Assembly: GCA_016278325.1 (NCBI GenBank)
Contig: JADQCB010000025.1
Location: 1 to 64,000 of the forward strand
Source: Actibacterium sp.
GTDB taxonomy: Bacteria; Pseudomonadota; Alphaproteobacteria; Rhodobacterales; Rhodobacteraceae
DNA: 64,000 nucleotides
Reading direction: 5' to 3'
Under the pieces are notes generated by a model. The model was not told the DNA's origin and did not search any database. It saw only the letters and a program-made list of their open reading frames with translations. Positions 35,826 to 45,393 of the stretch are shown piece after piece (positions within the stretch are counted from its first letter, which is position 1; each line of letters opens with the position of its first letter). The position numbers and the translations under genes are program-made.

Positions 35826-37039
35826 GGTTTGCGAATGATGGCGTCGGCCTTGAGCTCTTCCAGCCAGCTGTTGGCATAGGAGGCAAGCCGCTGGTTGAAA
35901 AGCCGCAGGCGGATCGCCTGGCGGTCGGCGTCTTCGGGCAGCACCGCAGTGCGGCCGCACAGCATCAGCACCACCGCGCTGTCGCCGCGCATCAGCGTCG
36001 CGGTTTCGCCTTCGTCCAGCTTGGCCAGTTCGAGGGCCAGGTCTTGCGGCACCTGCGGCAAGGGAAGCGTGTCGAAGCGCAGCCGCTCTTCGGGCAGGCC
36101 CCTGGCCACGCCATAGAGATCGTCGCAGCTGTCGAGCCGGGCCACGACATCGGCGGCCTCGGCCGCGCTGCCCCCGGGCAGGAAGAAGCGGGCATATTGC
36201 AGCGACAGGGTTTCGGGCGGCGTGGGGTCGGTTTCCTCGATCGCGCGCAGCTGGAACAGGGCAATGGCGTTGGGCACCGGGATCGGGTCGCTGACTTCGC
36301 CCGGGCCCAGCGACAGCACCGTCGATGCGATCTGGGCCGGCAGGTTCGACAGGTCCAGCCAGTCGATCCGCCCGCCGCGCGGGGCCGAACCCGAGACCGA
36401 GTATTGCCGCGCTGCGGCGGCGAATTGCGCCGGGGTTTCGATCTCGCGCGTCAGCCGCGCGGCCAGCGCGCGGGCCTGGGCCCGGAATTCGGGCGTGTCG
36501 GCCCGCAGGATGATCTCCGACAGCAACACGCGGGCCGACCCGGGCCGCGAACTCAGCGCCAGGGCGCGATCGATCTCGGCCTCGGTGATCTGGGCGCGCG
36601 GGCCGAACCGGTTTCGCACGACCTCGCGCCAGGCCAGGCCGGCGGCGACGAAATCGCGGAAGCTCTGGGCGGCAACGCCACCGCGTTCAAGCTCGGCCAG
36701 GAATTCCTCGGCGCTGAGATTGGCGCGCGCGGCGAATTCGCTCATCCCCTTGCGGATTTCCTCCTCGCTCAGCTGCACGCCGGCATTCCTGGCCACGTTC
36801 ACCCGCAGGCGATCCTCGATCAGGCCGGTGATGGCCTCTTGTGCGATGTCGCCGGGGCTGTTGAGAAGTTCCAGGAACCGCACCCGCTGGTCGTATTCCC
36901 AATTGGTGATCGCCTGGCCATTGACGATCAGGCGCGGCGCAAAGGGGCCACCCTGCTGGGCCGATGCCGCGGCAAGCGGCGAGAGCAGCGCGACCAGGCA
37001 CAGGAAAAGCGTTCTGGAAAGGCGTTTCAGTCGGGTCAT
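35822..37039 (-). CDS. surA: periplasmic chaperone/peptidyl-prolyl isomerase SurA
   Basis: A 405-residue periplasmic chaperone for outer-membrane proteins. The signal peptide is residues 1-28 (LFLCLVALLSPLAAASAQ). A SurA N-terminal helical domain follows (IVNGQAITNWEYDQRVRFLE), and then a parvulin-like region (VLLSEIILRAD, YSVSGSAPRGGRIDWLDLSNLP). It lies 22 bp after lptD, whose product is a known SurA client, so the operon links substrate and chaperone. Confidence 0.92.
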   Translation of the reverse strand: MTRLKRLSRTLFLCLVALLSPLAAASAQQGGPFAPRLIVNGQAITNWEYDQRVRFLELLNSPGDIAQEAITGLIEDRLRVNVARNAGVQLSEEEIRKGMSEFAARANLSAEEFLAELERGGVAAQSFRDFVAAGLAWREVVRNRFGPRAQITEAEIDRALALSSRPGSARVLLSEIILRADTPEFRAQARALAARLTREIETPAQFAAAARQYSVSGSAPRGGRIDWLDLSNLPAQIASTVLSLGPGEVSDPIPVPNAIALFQLRAIEETDPTPPETLSLQYARFFLPGGSAAEAADVVARLDSCDDLYGVARGLPEERLRFDTLPLPQVPQDLALELAKLDEGETATLMRGDSAVVLMLCGRTAVLPEDADRQAIRLRLFNQRLASYANSWLEELKADAIIRKP

Positions 37040-37061
37040 CCTTGTGTCCGTCTTGCGTGTC

Positions 37062-39176
37062 TCATCGGGCGCAACTGCGCCGGTAGGCGCTTTCGCCGGG
37101 CGCGGTGCCGAAGCCGGTCAACGCGATGGTCAGGCCGAAATTCGTCGTCGGGGTCACACTAGTCGAGGATGTGAAGCGACGCGAGAGGGAAACATTCATC
37201 TCGACACACTCGTTGCGATAGACCAGCCCGACCCCGGCCTCGGCGGCCGATCCGCTCACGAAGTCATAACGCCAATTGGCCTCGCCGGTCCAGTTCGGGC
37301 GGAAACGATAGGATGTGTCCATCAGCCATTCGGCACTGTCCGAGGGCCGGTTTTCCAGTGGATTCGCCTGCTGCCAGATGAAGCTCGATGTCAGGCCGAG
37401 GCGCTCGGTGCTCCAGTCGAGGCGCAGCTCGTCACGGGTGAAGTTGAATTCGTCGTCGAAGACGGCGCGGTTGGCCAGCCGCAGGTTGCCCGCGGTGGCC
37501 AGATGCATGGATGCCAGCCAGTCGGAATTGTAACCGCCCAGGCCTGTTCCGGTGCCGAACTGGCCCGGGTTGCTGTCGCGCAGGATCCGTCCCACCGTCA
37601 CCCCCAGCGACCAGCCTGTCGGATCGTGGCGGGTCCAGCCGATGCCGAGATTGGCGCGCAGCCCCTGTTCCTGGCGGTCGGCGCCGGGAAAGCGGTTGAG
37701 CGAGAACAGGTTGCCCTCGTCGAAATCGACGCTGAGGCTGTCCTCGTTGGTGATCGTGGTGTCGTCGACCGGGCTCCAGACCAGTTGCGCCATGGGTTCC
37801 AGCACATGCGTTGCGCCATCGGTACCGGCGCGCACCAGCGGCCAGCGCATCTCGATCGCGCCGAACGGGGTGGCGCGCGTCTCGGGGGTGGTGGCGGTGC
37901 TGTCATCGTCGGTGACGTAGTAATCCAGTGCCAGACGCCCCTGGGCGGCCAGCAACAGACCTTGCGACGTGGTCCAGTCGCGCCGCCAGTCCAGCCGGGC
38001 CGAGGCCCGGGCGGCATCGCGGCCCGTCACGTCGAGACCGGAGGAGCGGCGAAAGCCGAACAGTTCCAGGCGCGACTCGGCCGTGCCCCCCAGGACCGGC
38101 ATCTCGAAGCGGCGCTGCCAGCTGGCGCTGCCGATGGTGGCGGGCAGCGTGGCGTTGGTTTCCGAGGCGCGCAGCGAATTGACATGACGCAGGCCCGCAT
38201 GGATGTAGGCGTCGCGGCGGGTGCGGCTGATATCGACGGTGCTGGGCAGCCGGTCGGCATCGGAATAATTGTAATCCAGCAGGTAGGCCGGATCGCTGAC
38301 CGACTTGATGCCGAATGTCAGGTCGAACCCGCGCGGCAGATCGAATTGCCCGTCAGCGAAAAGATAGCGGCGGGTTTCGCCCGGGCGCAGGTCGTCACGG
38401 GTCAGCGCGCCCTTCAGTGTGATCCTGCCGTTGCGGAACGCGCGGCGAAAGCGCAGTTCGACCGTGCGGCTGCCACCGGTGGTCACATAAGGCGTCACCG
38501 TCACGTCGGCATGCCGGCCGAGCGTGAAGAAATGCGGCAGCTTGAGCCCGGTCCCCAGCTTGTCGTTGACCCGCAGGCTCGGGGTCAGAAAGCCGTTGGC
38601 GCGTTTCAGCGTGGGGTCCGGCAGGCGCAGACGGGGCAGGTAGAACACCGGCACCCCGACGACTTCCAGCCGGGCGTTCTCGAAATAGAGCTGGCGTTCC
38701 AGCTCGTCGTGAATGATCCGCCGGGCCCGGATTCGCCACAGCGGCACCGGGCTGCCCGGACAGATCGTGCAGGAAGAGGCGACGGTCTTGCCCAGCACCG
38801 AATAGCGCCCGTCGATGCGGTGGATCTCCGCCGCGGCAAGTTGCAGCTGCCGGTCGAGCACCAGGCGCGCGGATCTGAGAATTCCGTTTTCGAGGTCGGC
38901 CGAAAGCGCCGCGCTGTCGGCCAGCAGGAAACTGCCATCGGGCCGCCGCACCGTCAGCGGGCCCGCGATGGTCAGCGCATCGCTCTGCCGGTCATAGACG
39001 ATGGAGGTCGCCTGCAACGTGGTGCCCTTGAAGAAGACCTCGACATTCCCGGTTGCGCGCAGCCGGCTGTTTCCGTCGACCACGACCTCGTCGGCGATCA
39101 GTGTCGCCGCGGACTGCTGGCCGACGGCGGCAAGCGGCATCAGCATTGCCAAAAGCATGCAGGCCAGCACCCGCAT
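37062..39176 (-). CDS. lptD: LPS-assembly outer-membrane protein LptD
   Basis: A 704-residue protein that inserts lipopolysaccharide into the outer leaflet. A signal peptide (ACMLLAMLMPLAAVGQQ) precedes an OstA-type jellyroll (LIADEVVVDGNSRLRATGNVEVFF) and then a C-terminal beta-barrel. Cysteines for the structural disulfides are in SSCTICPG, NECVEMN and the extreme C-terminus RRSCAR. The start shares one base with the lptG stop (TGATG). Confidence 0.94.
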   Translation of the reverse strand: MRVLACMLLAMLMPLAAVGQQSAATLIADEVVVDGNSRLRATGNVEVFFKGTTLQATSIVYDRQSDALTIAGPLTVRRPDGSFLLADSAALSADLENGILRSARLVLDRQLQLAAAEIHRIDGRYSVLGKTVASSCTICPGSPVPLWRIRARRIIHDELERQLYFENARLEVVGVPVFYLPRLRLPDPTLKRANGFLTPSLRVNDKLGTGLKLPHFFTLGRHADVTVTPYVTTGGSRTVELRFRRAFRNGRITLKGALTRDDLRPGETRRYLFADGQFDLPRGFDLTFGIKSVSDPAYLLDYNYSDADRLPSTVDISRTRRDAYIHAGLRHVNSLRASETNATLPATIGSASWQRRFEMPVLGGTAESRLELFGFRRSSGLDVTGRDAARASARLDWRRDWTTSQGLLLAAQGRLALDYYVTDDDSTATTPETRATPFGAIEMRWPLVRAGTDGATHVLEPMAQLVWSPVDDTTITNEDSLSVDFDEGNLFSLNRFPGADRQEQGLRANLGIGWTRHDPTGWSLGVTVGRILRDSNPGQFGTGTGLGGYNSDWLASMHLATAGNLRLANRAVFDDEFNFTRDELRLDWSTERLGLTSSFIWQQANPLENRPSDSAEWLMDTSYRFRPNWTGEANWRYDFVSGSAAEAGVGLVYRNECVEMNVSLSRRFTSSTSVTPTTNFGLTIALTGFGTAPGESAYRRSCAR

Positions 39177-40276
39177 CAGCCGTCCTCCAGGTGCAAGAGC
39201 AGGCCCAGCGACAGAAGGATTCCGATCGCCGGCGGCGACCAGGCCGCCAGGGCGACGGGGATCTGTCCGCTTTCGCCCATCAGCTGGGCGAAATTGCGCA
39301 GAAAGAACAGCGCCAGGCCCAGGCCCAGTGCCAGCATGACCATCGGGCCGGTGCGTGCGAACCGGGTGTGGCGCATGGTGAATGCCGCCGCGATCAGCAT
39401 CATCGCGACGTAGAAGGCCGGCAGCGCCAGCTCCATCTGGAACCAGACCCGGTGCTGGCGGGCCGAAAAACCGGCGCGCTCCAGCTCGGCAATGAAATCC
39501 GGCAACTGCCAGATCGGCACGTCCGAGGGGGATCCGAAACTGTCGCGGATGCGTTCCTGCGTCAGGTCGGAGGGCACGCTCAGGCTGTCGAATTCCCGGG
39601 CCTGACGCTCGGCGATCACCTCCGGGTCGTCGAGCGGCCATCGCTTGGCATCGCTGAGTTGCCATGCGCCCGCCGTCAGAGCGGCGCGTTCTGCCTCGAC
39701 CCGGTAGAGCGGCGCCGCATCCGGTCCGAAGGCAAGGAAGGTGACATTCTGCAACACCGTGCCGTCCTGGTTGGTATGGGTGGCGCGAATCACCATCTGC
39801 CCGTTGGCGTCGCCCTGGCGCAGCCACAAGCCTTCGGGGCTGATCGACAACACGCTGTCGCTGCCCTGGTGATAGCGGTTGGAAAGGGACTGGTATTCCC
39901 GGCTCGTCGCCGCGACCAGCGGGTTGAACACCGCAACCGTCAGCGCCCCGGCCGCCAGGCAGGCCAGCACCGGCGCCGCCAGGCTGCGCAAGGCCGAGCG
40001 TCCCGACGCCCGGGTGACCACCAGTTCCGAACTGCGCGCCAGCCCGAGAAACAGTGCCAGCGTCGACAGAAGGACGATCAGCGGCAGGATCCGGTAAAGG
40101 CTTGCGGGCGTTTGCAACGCCGCCAGGCCGACGGCCTGGGCGAATGTGATCGTGCCGATATCAAAGCGGCGAATCTGGTCGACCACGCCCAGCATCAGCA
40201 TGATCACGAAAAACACCAGGAAAACCGCCGCCAGTGCGCGCAGGAACCGGCGTGCGAAATACAGGTGCAGGATCAT
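39176..40276 (-). CDS. lptG: LPS export ABC transporter permease LptG
   Basis: A 366-residue inner-membrane permease of the Lpt bridge, with three membrane helices on each side of a periplasmic beta-jellyroll domain. The N-terminus (ILHLYFARRFLRALAAVFLVFFVI) and SSELVVTRASGRSALR coupling-helix region are family-typical. It overlaps lptF by 4 bp and lptD by 1 bp. Confidence 0.93.
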   Translation of the reverse strand: MILHLYFARRFLRALAAVFLVFFVIMLMLGVVDQIRRFDIGTITFAQAVGLAALQTPASLYRILPLIVLLSTLALFLGLARSSELVVTRASGRSALRSLAAPVLACLAAGALTVAVFNPLVAATSREYQSLSNRYHQGSDSVLSISPEGLWLRQGDANGQMVIRATHTNQDGTVLQNVTFLAFGPDAAPLYRVEAERAALTAGAWQLSDAKRWPLDDPEVIAERQAREFDSLSVPSDLTQERIRDSFGSPSDVPIWQLPDFIAELERAGFSARQHRVWFQMELALPAFYVAMMLIAAAFTMRHTRFARTGPMVMLALGLGLALFFLRNFAQLMGESGQIPVALAAWSPPAIGILLSLGLLLHLEDG

Positions 40277-41412
40277 GCGGTGCCTCCCGTTGCCGGGCCG
40301 CGCCGGCGCGGGCGCATCAGGTCGGGGCGGGAACTGGCCCAGAGCATCGCGCCGGCCAGCAGGATGCCAAGCAACGCCGGCAGGTAGACCACCGGCCAGA
40401 GATCCCTGTCCTGGCGCGCGATGTCGGCCATCGCATTGTCGAGAAACTGCACCCCGATCAGAAGAACCATCGCCAGAATCACCTGGCGCCAGGTGCCGAA
40501 CCGGCTGAATCCTCCCAGCATCAGCGCGGCAAACCCGATCAGGGGCGCGGCAACCGCCAGGAAGGGCTGGGCGATCCGGGCATGTGCCTCGTAGAGGAAA
40601 ATCGCCGGCGGCGCCCCGGTCTCGGCCAGAAGCGCCGGGTCGAGCGACAGAAGCTGCGGCGTTGACAGCACATCGACCGTCGGCCCGGGCGCCTGCCTGT
40701 TCCGGATCAAGGCCGCGACATCGAACACCGAATCACGAAACCGCGTGGTCGACAGGCGCTGACCGTCGAGTTCCAGCGTTTGCGCCATGCCGTCGAACAT
40801 CACCAGCTGTGGTCCGTCCTTGCCCGGCACCAGAAGCGCGCGCCGTGCGGTGTAGGTCACCCGACGCATCTTGCTGCGCGCATCGCTGAGAAAGATGTCA
40901 CGCATCTCTCCCTCCGGCGTGATCTGCCGAATGTAGAAGGTCACGCCCTCTGCGGGATGCAGGAACCGCCCCTCGCTGAGAAACCGCGCCGTGACATCCT
41001 GCGCGATCTCGGCCTGTCGCTGGGCCAACTGGCCGCGGCTGGCCGGCACGAGGAAATGGTTCATCACCGCGACCAGGATCGCCACGACCAGCCCGAACAG
41101 GAAAACCGGACGGGCAAGGCGAAAGGCCGAGAACCCCGTCGCCTGGACCACGACCAGCTCGCTTTCGGCCATCATGCGGTTGGTGACATAGACCGCCGCG
41201 GCGAATGCGGCGACCGGCAGCACCAGCCGGATCACGTTGGGCAGGGCAAGCGCGGTGAATTCGAGAAAGACCAGCGCCGACTGGCCGTCGCCGATCAGCT
41301 GGTCGAACAGCGCCACGGCCCGGTTCACCCAATAGACCGACACCAGGACCAGCGCGAAAAAGCCGAAAAGGACCGTCAGCTGCGACAGCATATATCGGTC
41401 GAATTTCGGCAC
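40273..41412 (-). CDS. lptF: LPS export ABC transporter permease LptF
   Basis: The 379-residue partner of LptG. It begins PKFDRYMLSQLTVLFGFFAL, with the coupling region MMAESELVVVQATGFSAFR and C-terminal helices LIGFAALMLGGFSRFG. The GTG start is chosen because the conserved FDRY segment lies directly after it and an ATG further in would remove part of the first helix. It opens the lptF-lptG-lptD-surA-pdxA operon and is divergent from pepA by 141 bp. Confidence 0.93.
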   Translation of the reverse strand: MPKFDRYMLSQLTVLFGFFALVLVSVYWVNRAVALFDQLIGDGQSALVFLEFTALALPNVIRLVLPVAAFAAAVYVTNRMMAESELVVVQATGFSAFRLARPVFLFGLVVAILVAVMNHFLVPASRGQLAQRQAEIAQDVTARFLSEGRFLHPAEGVTFYIRQITPEGEMRDIFLSDARSKMRRVTYTARRALLVPGKDGPQLVMFDGMAQTLELDGQRLSTTRFRDSVFDVAALIRNRQAPGPTVDVLSTPQLLSLDPALLAETGAPPAIFLYEAHARIAQPFLAVAAPLIGFAALMLGGFSRFGTWRQVILAMVLLIGVQFLDNAMADIARQDRDLWPVVYLPALLGILLAGAMLWASSRPDLMRPRRRGPATGGTA

Positions 41413-41553
41413 GCGGCCCCCCGGAACCTTGATGATCGGACGAAACCTAGACCATTCCGGGGGCGCGGAAAACTGCTAACTGGAACGGCTCTCTGGTCAA
41501 CGGCGCGGCCATCGCTTAGTTAGATCCCGAAACACCGCAGGGAGACTTCGATC

Positions 41554-43023
41554 ATGACCACACCGCCCGAAATCAGCTTTGCCGAGGTTGCGCTGGATGC
41601 GATTGCCGATGCCACCGGACGGGTCGCGGTCTTCATCGGCGCGGATGGCAGGCTCGATCCCGCGGCGCGGCGGGTCAACAAGCTGACGCGCGGGGCATTG
41701 ACGCGGTTCCTGGAAAGCAAGGCGTTCGACAAGTTGAAACCGGGCGAGGCACGGACGCTGGCCTGGCCGGGGGGGATGGCGGCCGATGCCGTCGATGTCG
41801 TCCGGCTGGAGCGTCGGCCGACCATCGAAGAGGCGCGCAAGGCCGGCGCCGCGGTCGCGAAGCTGTGCGGCGCCGACGATTGCCTGCTGCTGGCCGGTGC
41901 CAATGCCTGCGCCGCCGAGATCGCCTTCGGTTTCGCGCTGCGCGCCTATGAGTTCACTGCCCACAAGACCGGCGAAAGGACGGTGCCGGGGGCGGTCACG
42001 ATGATGGTGACGCAACCCGAGGCCGTGGCCGCCCGGGCCGGCCCGATGGCGGCGCTGGCCGAAGGGGTCTTCTTTACCCGCGACCTGATCAACGAACCCT
42101 CCAACGTGCTGACCACGGACGATTTCGCCGCGCGGCTGGCCGCGATGCAGGATCTGGGGCTCGATGTCGAGATCCTGGAAGAGAGCGCGCTGGAAAAGCT
42201 GGGCATGCGTTTGCTGCTTTCGGTCGGGCAGGGGTCGGTCAGCCCGTCCAAGGTGGTGGTGATGCGCTGGAATGGCGGCGAAAGCGATGCCGCGCCGCTG
42301 GCGCTTGTGGGCAAGGGCGTGGTTTTCGACACCGGAGGGATATCGCTGAAACCCGCCGCCGGGATGGAAGACATGACCATGGACATGGGCGGCGCGGGTG
42401 TCGTGGCGGGCGTGATGCGCGCCCTGGCCCTGCGCAAGGCAAAGGCCAATGTCGTGGGCCTCGTCGGGCTGGTGGAAAACATGCCCTCGGGCGCGGCAAT
42501 CCGCCCCGGCGACGTGGTCCGCTCGATGAAGGGCGAGACGGTCGAGATCATCAATACCGATGCCGAGGGGCGGCTCGTCCTGGCCGACGTGCTGTGGTAT
42601 GCGCAGGACAGGTTCAGGCCGGCCGCCATGGTCAACCTGGCCACCCTGACCGGGGCGATGGTCATCGCGCTGGGGCACGAAATGGCCGGGGTTTTCGCCA
42701 ATGACGACGATTTCGGCGCGGCGTTCCTGAAGGCCGCCCAGGCCGAGGGCGAGGGCGCCTGGCGCCTGCCGATGGCGCCGGCCTATGACAAGTTGCTGGA
42801 CAGCCGTATCGCCGACATGAAGAACGTGGGCGGCCGGCCTGCCGGCGCGATCACGGCCGCGCAGTTTCTCAAGCGTTTCGTCAAGGACGATTGCCCCTGG
42901 ATTCACCTGGACATCGCCGGGGTGGCGCTGGTGAAATCCGACACCGCGCTGGCGCCCAAGGGCGCGACCGGCTGGGGCGTTCTGGCCCTGGACCGCCTGG
43001 TGCGCGACCGGTTCGAGGTGTGA
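41554..43023 (+). CDS. pepA: leucyl aminopeptidase (M17)
   Basis: The 489-residue di-metal aminopeptidase removes N-terminal residues in the cytoplasm. The metal- and substrate-binding blocks are GKGVVFDTGGISLKP, MDMGGAGVVAG and the signature NTDAEGRLVLAD. GGGAGA precedes the ATG. Its stop overlaps the holC start (TGATG), a common pepA-holC pairing. It is divergent from lptF, also a frequent arrangement. Confidence 0.94.
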   Translation: MTTPPEISFAEVALDAIADATGRVAVFIGADGRLDPAARRVNKLTRGALTRFLESKAFDKLKPGEARTLAWPGGMAADAVDVVRLERRPTIEEARKAGAAVAKLCGADDCLLLAGANACAAEIAFGFALRAYEFTAHKTGERTVPGAVTMMVTQPEAVAARAGPMAALAEGVFFTRDLINEPSNVLTTDDFAARLAAMQDLGLDVEILEESALEKLGMRLLLSVGQGSVSPSKVVVMRWNGGESDAAPLALVGKGVVFDTGGISLKPAAGMEDMTMDMGGAGVVAGVMRALALRKAKANVVGLVGLVENMPSGAAIRPGDVVRSMKGETVEIINTDAEGRLVLADVLWYAQDRFRPAAMVNLATLTGAMVIALGHEMAGVFANDDDFGAAFLKAAQAEGEGAWRLPMAPAYDKLLDSRIADMKNVGGRPAGAITAAQFLKRFVKDDCPWIHLDIAGVALVKSDTALAPKGATGWGVLALDRLVRDRFEV

Positions 43024-43481
43024 TGGGCGCGGCGCTGTTCTATCACCTGACGCAGCGGTCGCTGGAGGCGACGCTTCCGCCGCTGCTGGAAAAGGCGCTT
43101 GGCGCCGGATGGCGTGTCGCGGTGCGCGGCAGCGCGATCGAGCGGATGCGCCGGCTTGACGAACGGCTGTGGCTTGGGGCCGAGGACGGCTTCCTGCCGC
43201 ACGCGCTGGCCGGGGGCGATTTCGATGCCGACCAGCCGGTTCTGTTGACCGTATCCGCCGAGATCCCGAACGGGGCGGCCTGCCTGATGGTGGTGGACGG
43301 GGCCGAGGTTTCGCCGCAGGAGACGCGCGCTATGGAGCGGGTCTGCATCCTGTTCGATGGCCACGATGCCGATGCGCTGGCCCGCGCCCGCGGCCAATGG
43401 AAGGCGCTGACCGGGGCGGGAATAGCGGCGCAATACTGGTCCGAGGACTCGGGGCGATGGGAAAAGAAGGCCGAGGCCTGA
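43023..43481 (+). CDS. holC: DNA polymerase III subunit chi
   Basis: A 152-residue clamp-loader accessory subunit that links the replisome to single-strand-binding protein. The HolC pattern is seen in FYHLTQRSLEATLPPLLEKALGAGWRV, LDERLWLGAEDGFLPH and PVLLTVSAEIPNGAACLMVVDGAEV. Coupling to pepA by a 1-bp overlap supports the call. Confidence 0.9.
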   Translation: MGAALFYHLTQRSLEATLPPLLEKALGAGWRVAVRGSAIERMRRLDERLWLGAEDGFLPHALAGGDFDADQPVLLTVSAEIPNGAACLMVVDGAEVSPQETRAMERVCILFDGHDADALARARGQWKALTGAGIAAQYWSEDSGRWEKKAEA

Positions 43482-43493
43482 GCGGCCCCCGCC

Positions 43494-44027
43494 TCAGACG
43501 ACCGTCAGAACCGGGCAGTCGGCGTGATGAACGACCTTGGTCGACACGCTTCCCTGGATCAGCCGCTTGAACCGGCCAAGGCCGCGGCGGCCCAGCACGA
43601 TCATGTCAGCCCCCTCGGATTTCGCCATGTCCAGTATCGCCTCGGCGTAATCGCCATCGGTGACGCGGGTCTGCACCTCTTTCGCGCCACGCTCCCGGGC
43701 GCGCTCGGCGGCCCGTTTCACGATCGAATCGCCAAGGGCGGTGACCAGCCGCGCGGTGTGGGCGGCATCCTCGGAAGCCTTGAACATCGTGGTCATCGTG
43801 CCCGGAATGTCGTCCGTCGCCGGGCTGAACGCGGCGCGCGAGGTTTCGCCCACCAGATGTTCGACCTCGGCCATGCGCTCCAGCCCCTCGGGCGGTTCGC
43901 TGTGCATCAGAACATGACCCACGGTCAGCTTCGCGCCCAGCCCCGCGGCCAGGTCTGCCGCCATCGTCACGGCGCGTGCGCCGGTTTCCGATCCGTCGGT
44001 CGCCACCAGAATATGTCGGGTCATCAT
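43494..44027 (-). CDS. universal stress protein with intact ATP motif
   Basis: A 177-residue Usp. The N-terminal strand is HILVATDGSETGARAV. The nucleotide-binding motif GxxGx9G[ST] is intact (GRRGLGRFKRLIQGSVS), unlike the Usp at 10.8 kb. A stretch between residues 55 and 100 is longer than in minimal Usp proteins. GAGGAGGAC precedes the ATG. It converges on holC across 12 bp. Confidence 0.88.
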   Translation of the reverse strand: MMTRHILVATDGSETGARAVTMAADLAAGLGAKLTVGHVLMHSEPPEGLERMAEVEHLVGETSRAAFSPATDDIPGTMTTMFKASEDAAHTARLVTALGDSIVKRAAERARERGAKEVQTRVTDGDYAEAILDMAKSEGADMIVLGRRGLGRFKRLIQGSVSTKVVHHADCPVLTVV

Positions 44028-44127
44028 GTCCTCCTCGTCCTGTCACGTCTTGTCGCAGCTGCTGTCATGCAGCGCGCATCATAGCCGGCCCGGGGCCGGG
44101 CTGTCGTTGCGGCGGATCAAGCCGGAC

Positions 44128-44709
44128 TCACCGGCTCAGCACCATCCGGTCGCCCGAGATCTCGACCTTGTCGAAGCGTTGCAGATAGCTCATTCCAAGC
44201 AAGGAACTGTTCATCCGCCCGCCATTCACCCAGGCGCGCACATCGCGATCGACGATCCCCCCCAGCGAGATCCGCTCCAGCCTGACCGGCGCGGTTCCGA
44301 CCACGCCGTTCGCCGTGCGGGCCTGCCCGCTATAGACCAGCGTTTCGATGTCGATCCCGGCGCGGCGCGCATCGCGCTGCGACAGGACCACACCGGTGGC
44401 GCCGGTGTCGATGACAAAGCGGATCGGCGTGCCGTTCACCTGCGCGGTCATGTAGAAATGGCCATCCGGCGCGCGGGGCAGCTCGATCCGGCCCTGCTCG
44501 GTGAAGACCGACTGGCGCGGCGCGACGGTCTGGCGAATGTCGCTCCACAGGCCCATCGCGGCGATGACGCCCAGGAAAATGAACGCCCAGACCGCGGCTT
44601 GCTGGACCAGCTTGCTCTTGCGTTCGCGGCTCTGCAACAGGAAGAACCCGCCGATCGCCCCGGTCAGCAGAACAAGATACATCAATTGGGCGATCTGATC
44701 GGCAGACAT
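44128..44709 (-). CDS. membrane-anchored retropepsin-like aspartic protease (TIGR02281 type)
   Basis: A 193-residue protein with two N-terminal membrane helices (LMYLVLLTGAIGGFFLL and AAVWAFIFLGVIAAMGL) and a C-terminal retropepsin fold. The catalytic aspartate is in FVIDTGATGVVLS, and the flap/closing block is NSSLLGMSYLQRF. It should act as a homodimer outside the membrane. The ATG giving MSADQIAQL is chosen; a GTG 24 bases upstream is also possible and neither has a strong ribosome-binding site. Confidence 0.82.
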   Translation of the reverse strand: MSADQIAQLMYLVLLTGAIGGFFLLQSRERKSKLVQQAAVWAFIFLGVIAAMGLWSDIRQTVAPRQSVFTEQGRIELPRAPDGHFYMTAQVNGTPIRFVIDTGATGVVLSQRDARRAGIDIETLVYSGQARTANGVVGTAPVRLERISLGGIVDRDVRAWVNGGRMNSSLLGMSYLQRFDKVEISGDRMVLSR

Positions 44710-44766
44710 CCAAAACCCCAGGCCATCCTTCACATAGATAGGATACCGCGACGAAAATGTGAGGGG

Positions 44767-45390
44767 TCAGCCTGCCAGCAGTCCCAGCCCCGACAGGCCG
44801 TCGAGGACGAATTGCACCGACAATGCCGCCAGCAGCATGCCCAGAAGCCGCGTGACGACGTTGATGCCGGTCCGGCCCAGGGCGCGTTCGATCAGCCCGG
44901 CCGAAAGGAAAAGAACCAGGACCAGCCCGATCACCGCGCCCATCACCAGATGCACCGCCAGCGTCGCGGCGACATGCCCCTCGACCTGGCCGGTCAGCAG
45001 GATCATCGTCGCCATCGCGCCGGGGCCTGCGATAAGCGGCGTGGCCAGCGGAAACACCGAAGGGTCGGGGCGGTCCTCCTCCTCGGCCTGGTCCTCGCGG
45101 CGCTTGCTGCGGCGTTCGAACAGCATGTCCAGCGCGGTCAGGAACAGCAGGATGCCACCGGCGATGCGGAACGCGGGCATCGAAATGCCGACGAAACCCA
45201 GCACCGCCTCGCCGAACACGCCGAACAGCGTCAGCAGCCCCAGGGCGATCGCCGCCGCGCGCAGCGCGATCACCCGCCGCTCGGCCCCGTCCAGCCCCTG
45301 GGTGATCGCCACGAAAAGCGGCGTCAGGCCGATCGGGTCGATGATCACGAAAAGCGTGACAAAGGAACTGATGTAGAATGTCAGGTCCAT
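44767..45390 (-). CDS. MarC family integral membrane protein
   Basis: A 207-residue protein with six hydrophobic segments in two repeats. The family blocks FVIIDPIGLTPLFVAITQG and PLATPLIAGPGAMATMILL are present. MarC proteins were once linked to multiple antibiotic resistance, but their role is unknown. A cytoplasmic acidic loop (RREDQAEEEDRPD) separates the halves. It lies 3 bp downstream of the ABC-F gene and is probably co-transcribed with it. Confidence 0.87.
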   Translation of the reverse strand: MDLTFYISSFVTLFVIIDPIGLTPLFVAITQGLDGAERRVIALRAAAIALGLLTLFGVFGEAVLGFVGISMPAFRIAGGILLFLTALDMLFERRSKRREDQAEEEDRPDPSVFPLATPLIAGPGAMATMILLTGQVEGHVAATLAVHLVMGAVIGLVLVLFLSAGLIERALGRTGINVVTRLLGMLLAALSVQFVLDGLSGLGLLAG

Positions 45391-45393
45391 GGC

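Noticed and set aside
36222-39413. 1063-residue plus-strand frame opposite surA, lptD and lptG
   Set aside because: Runs across three real genes in antisense and has no recognisable domain or ribosome-binding site.
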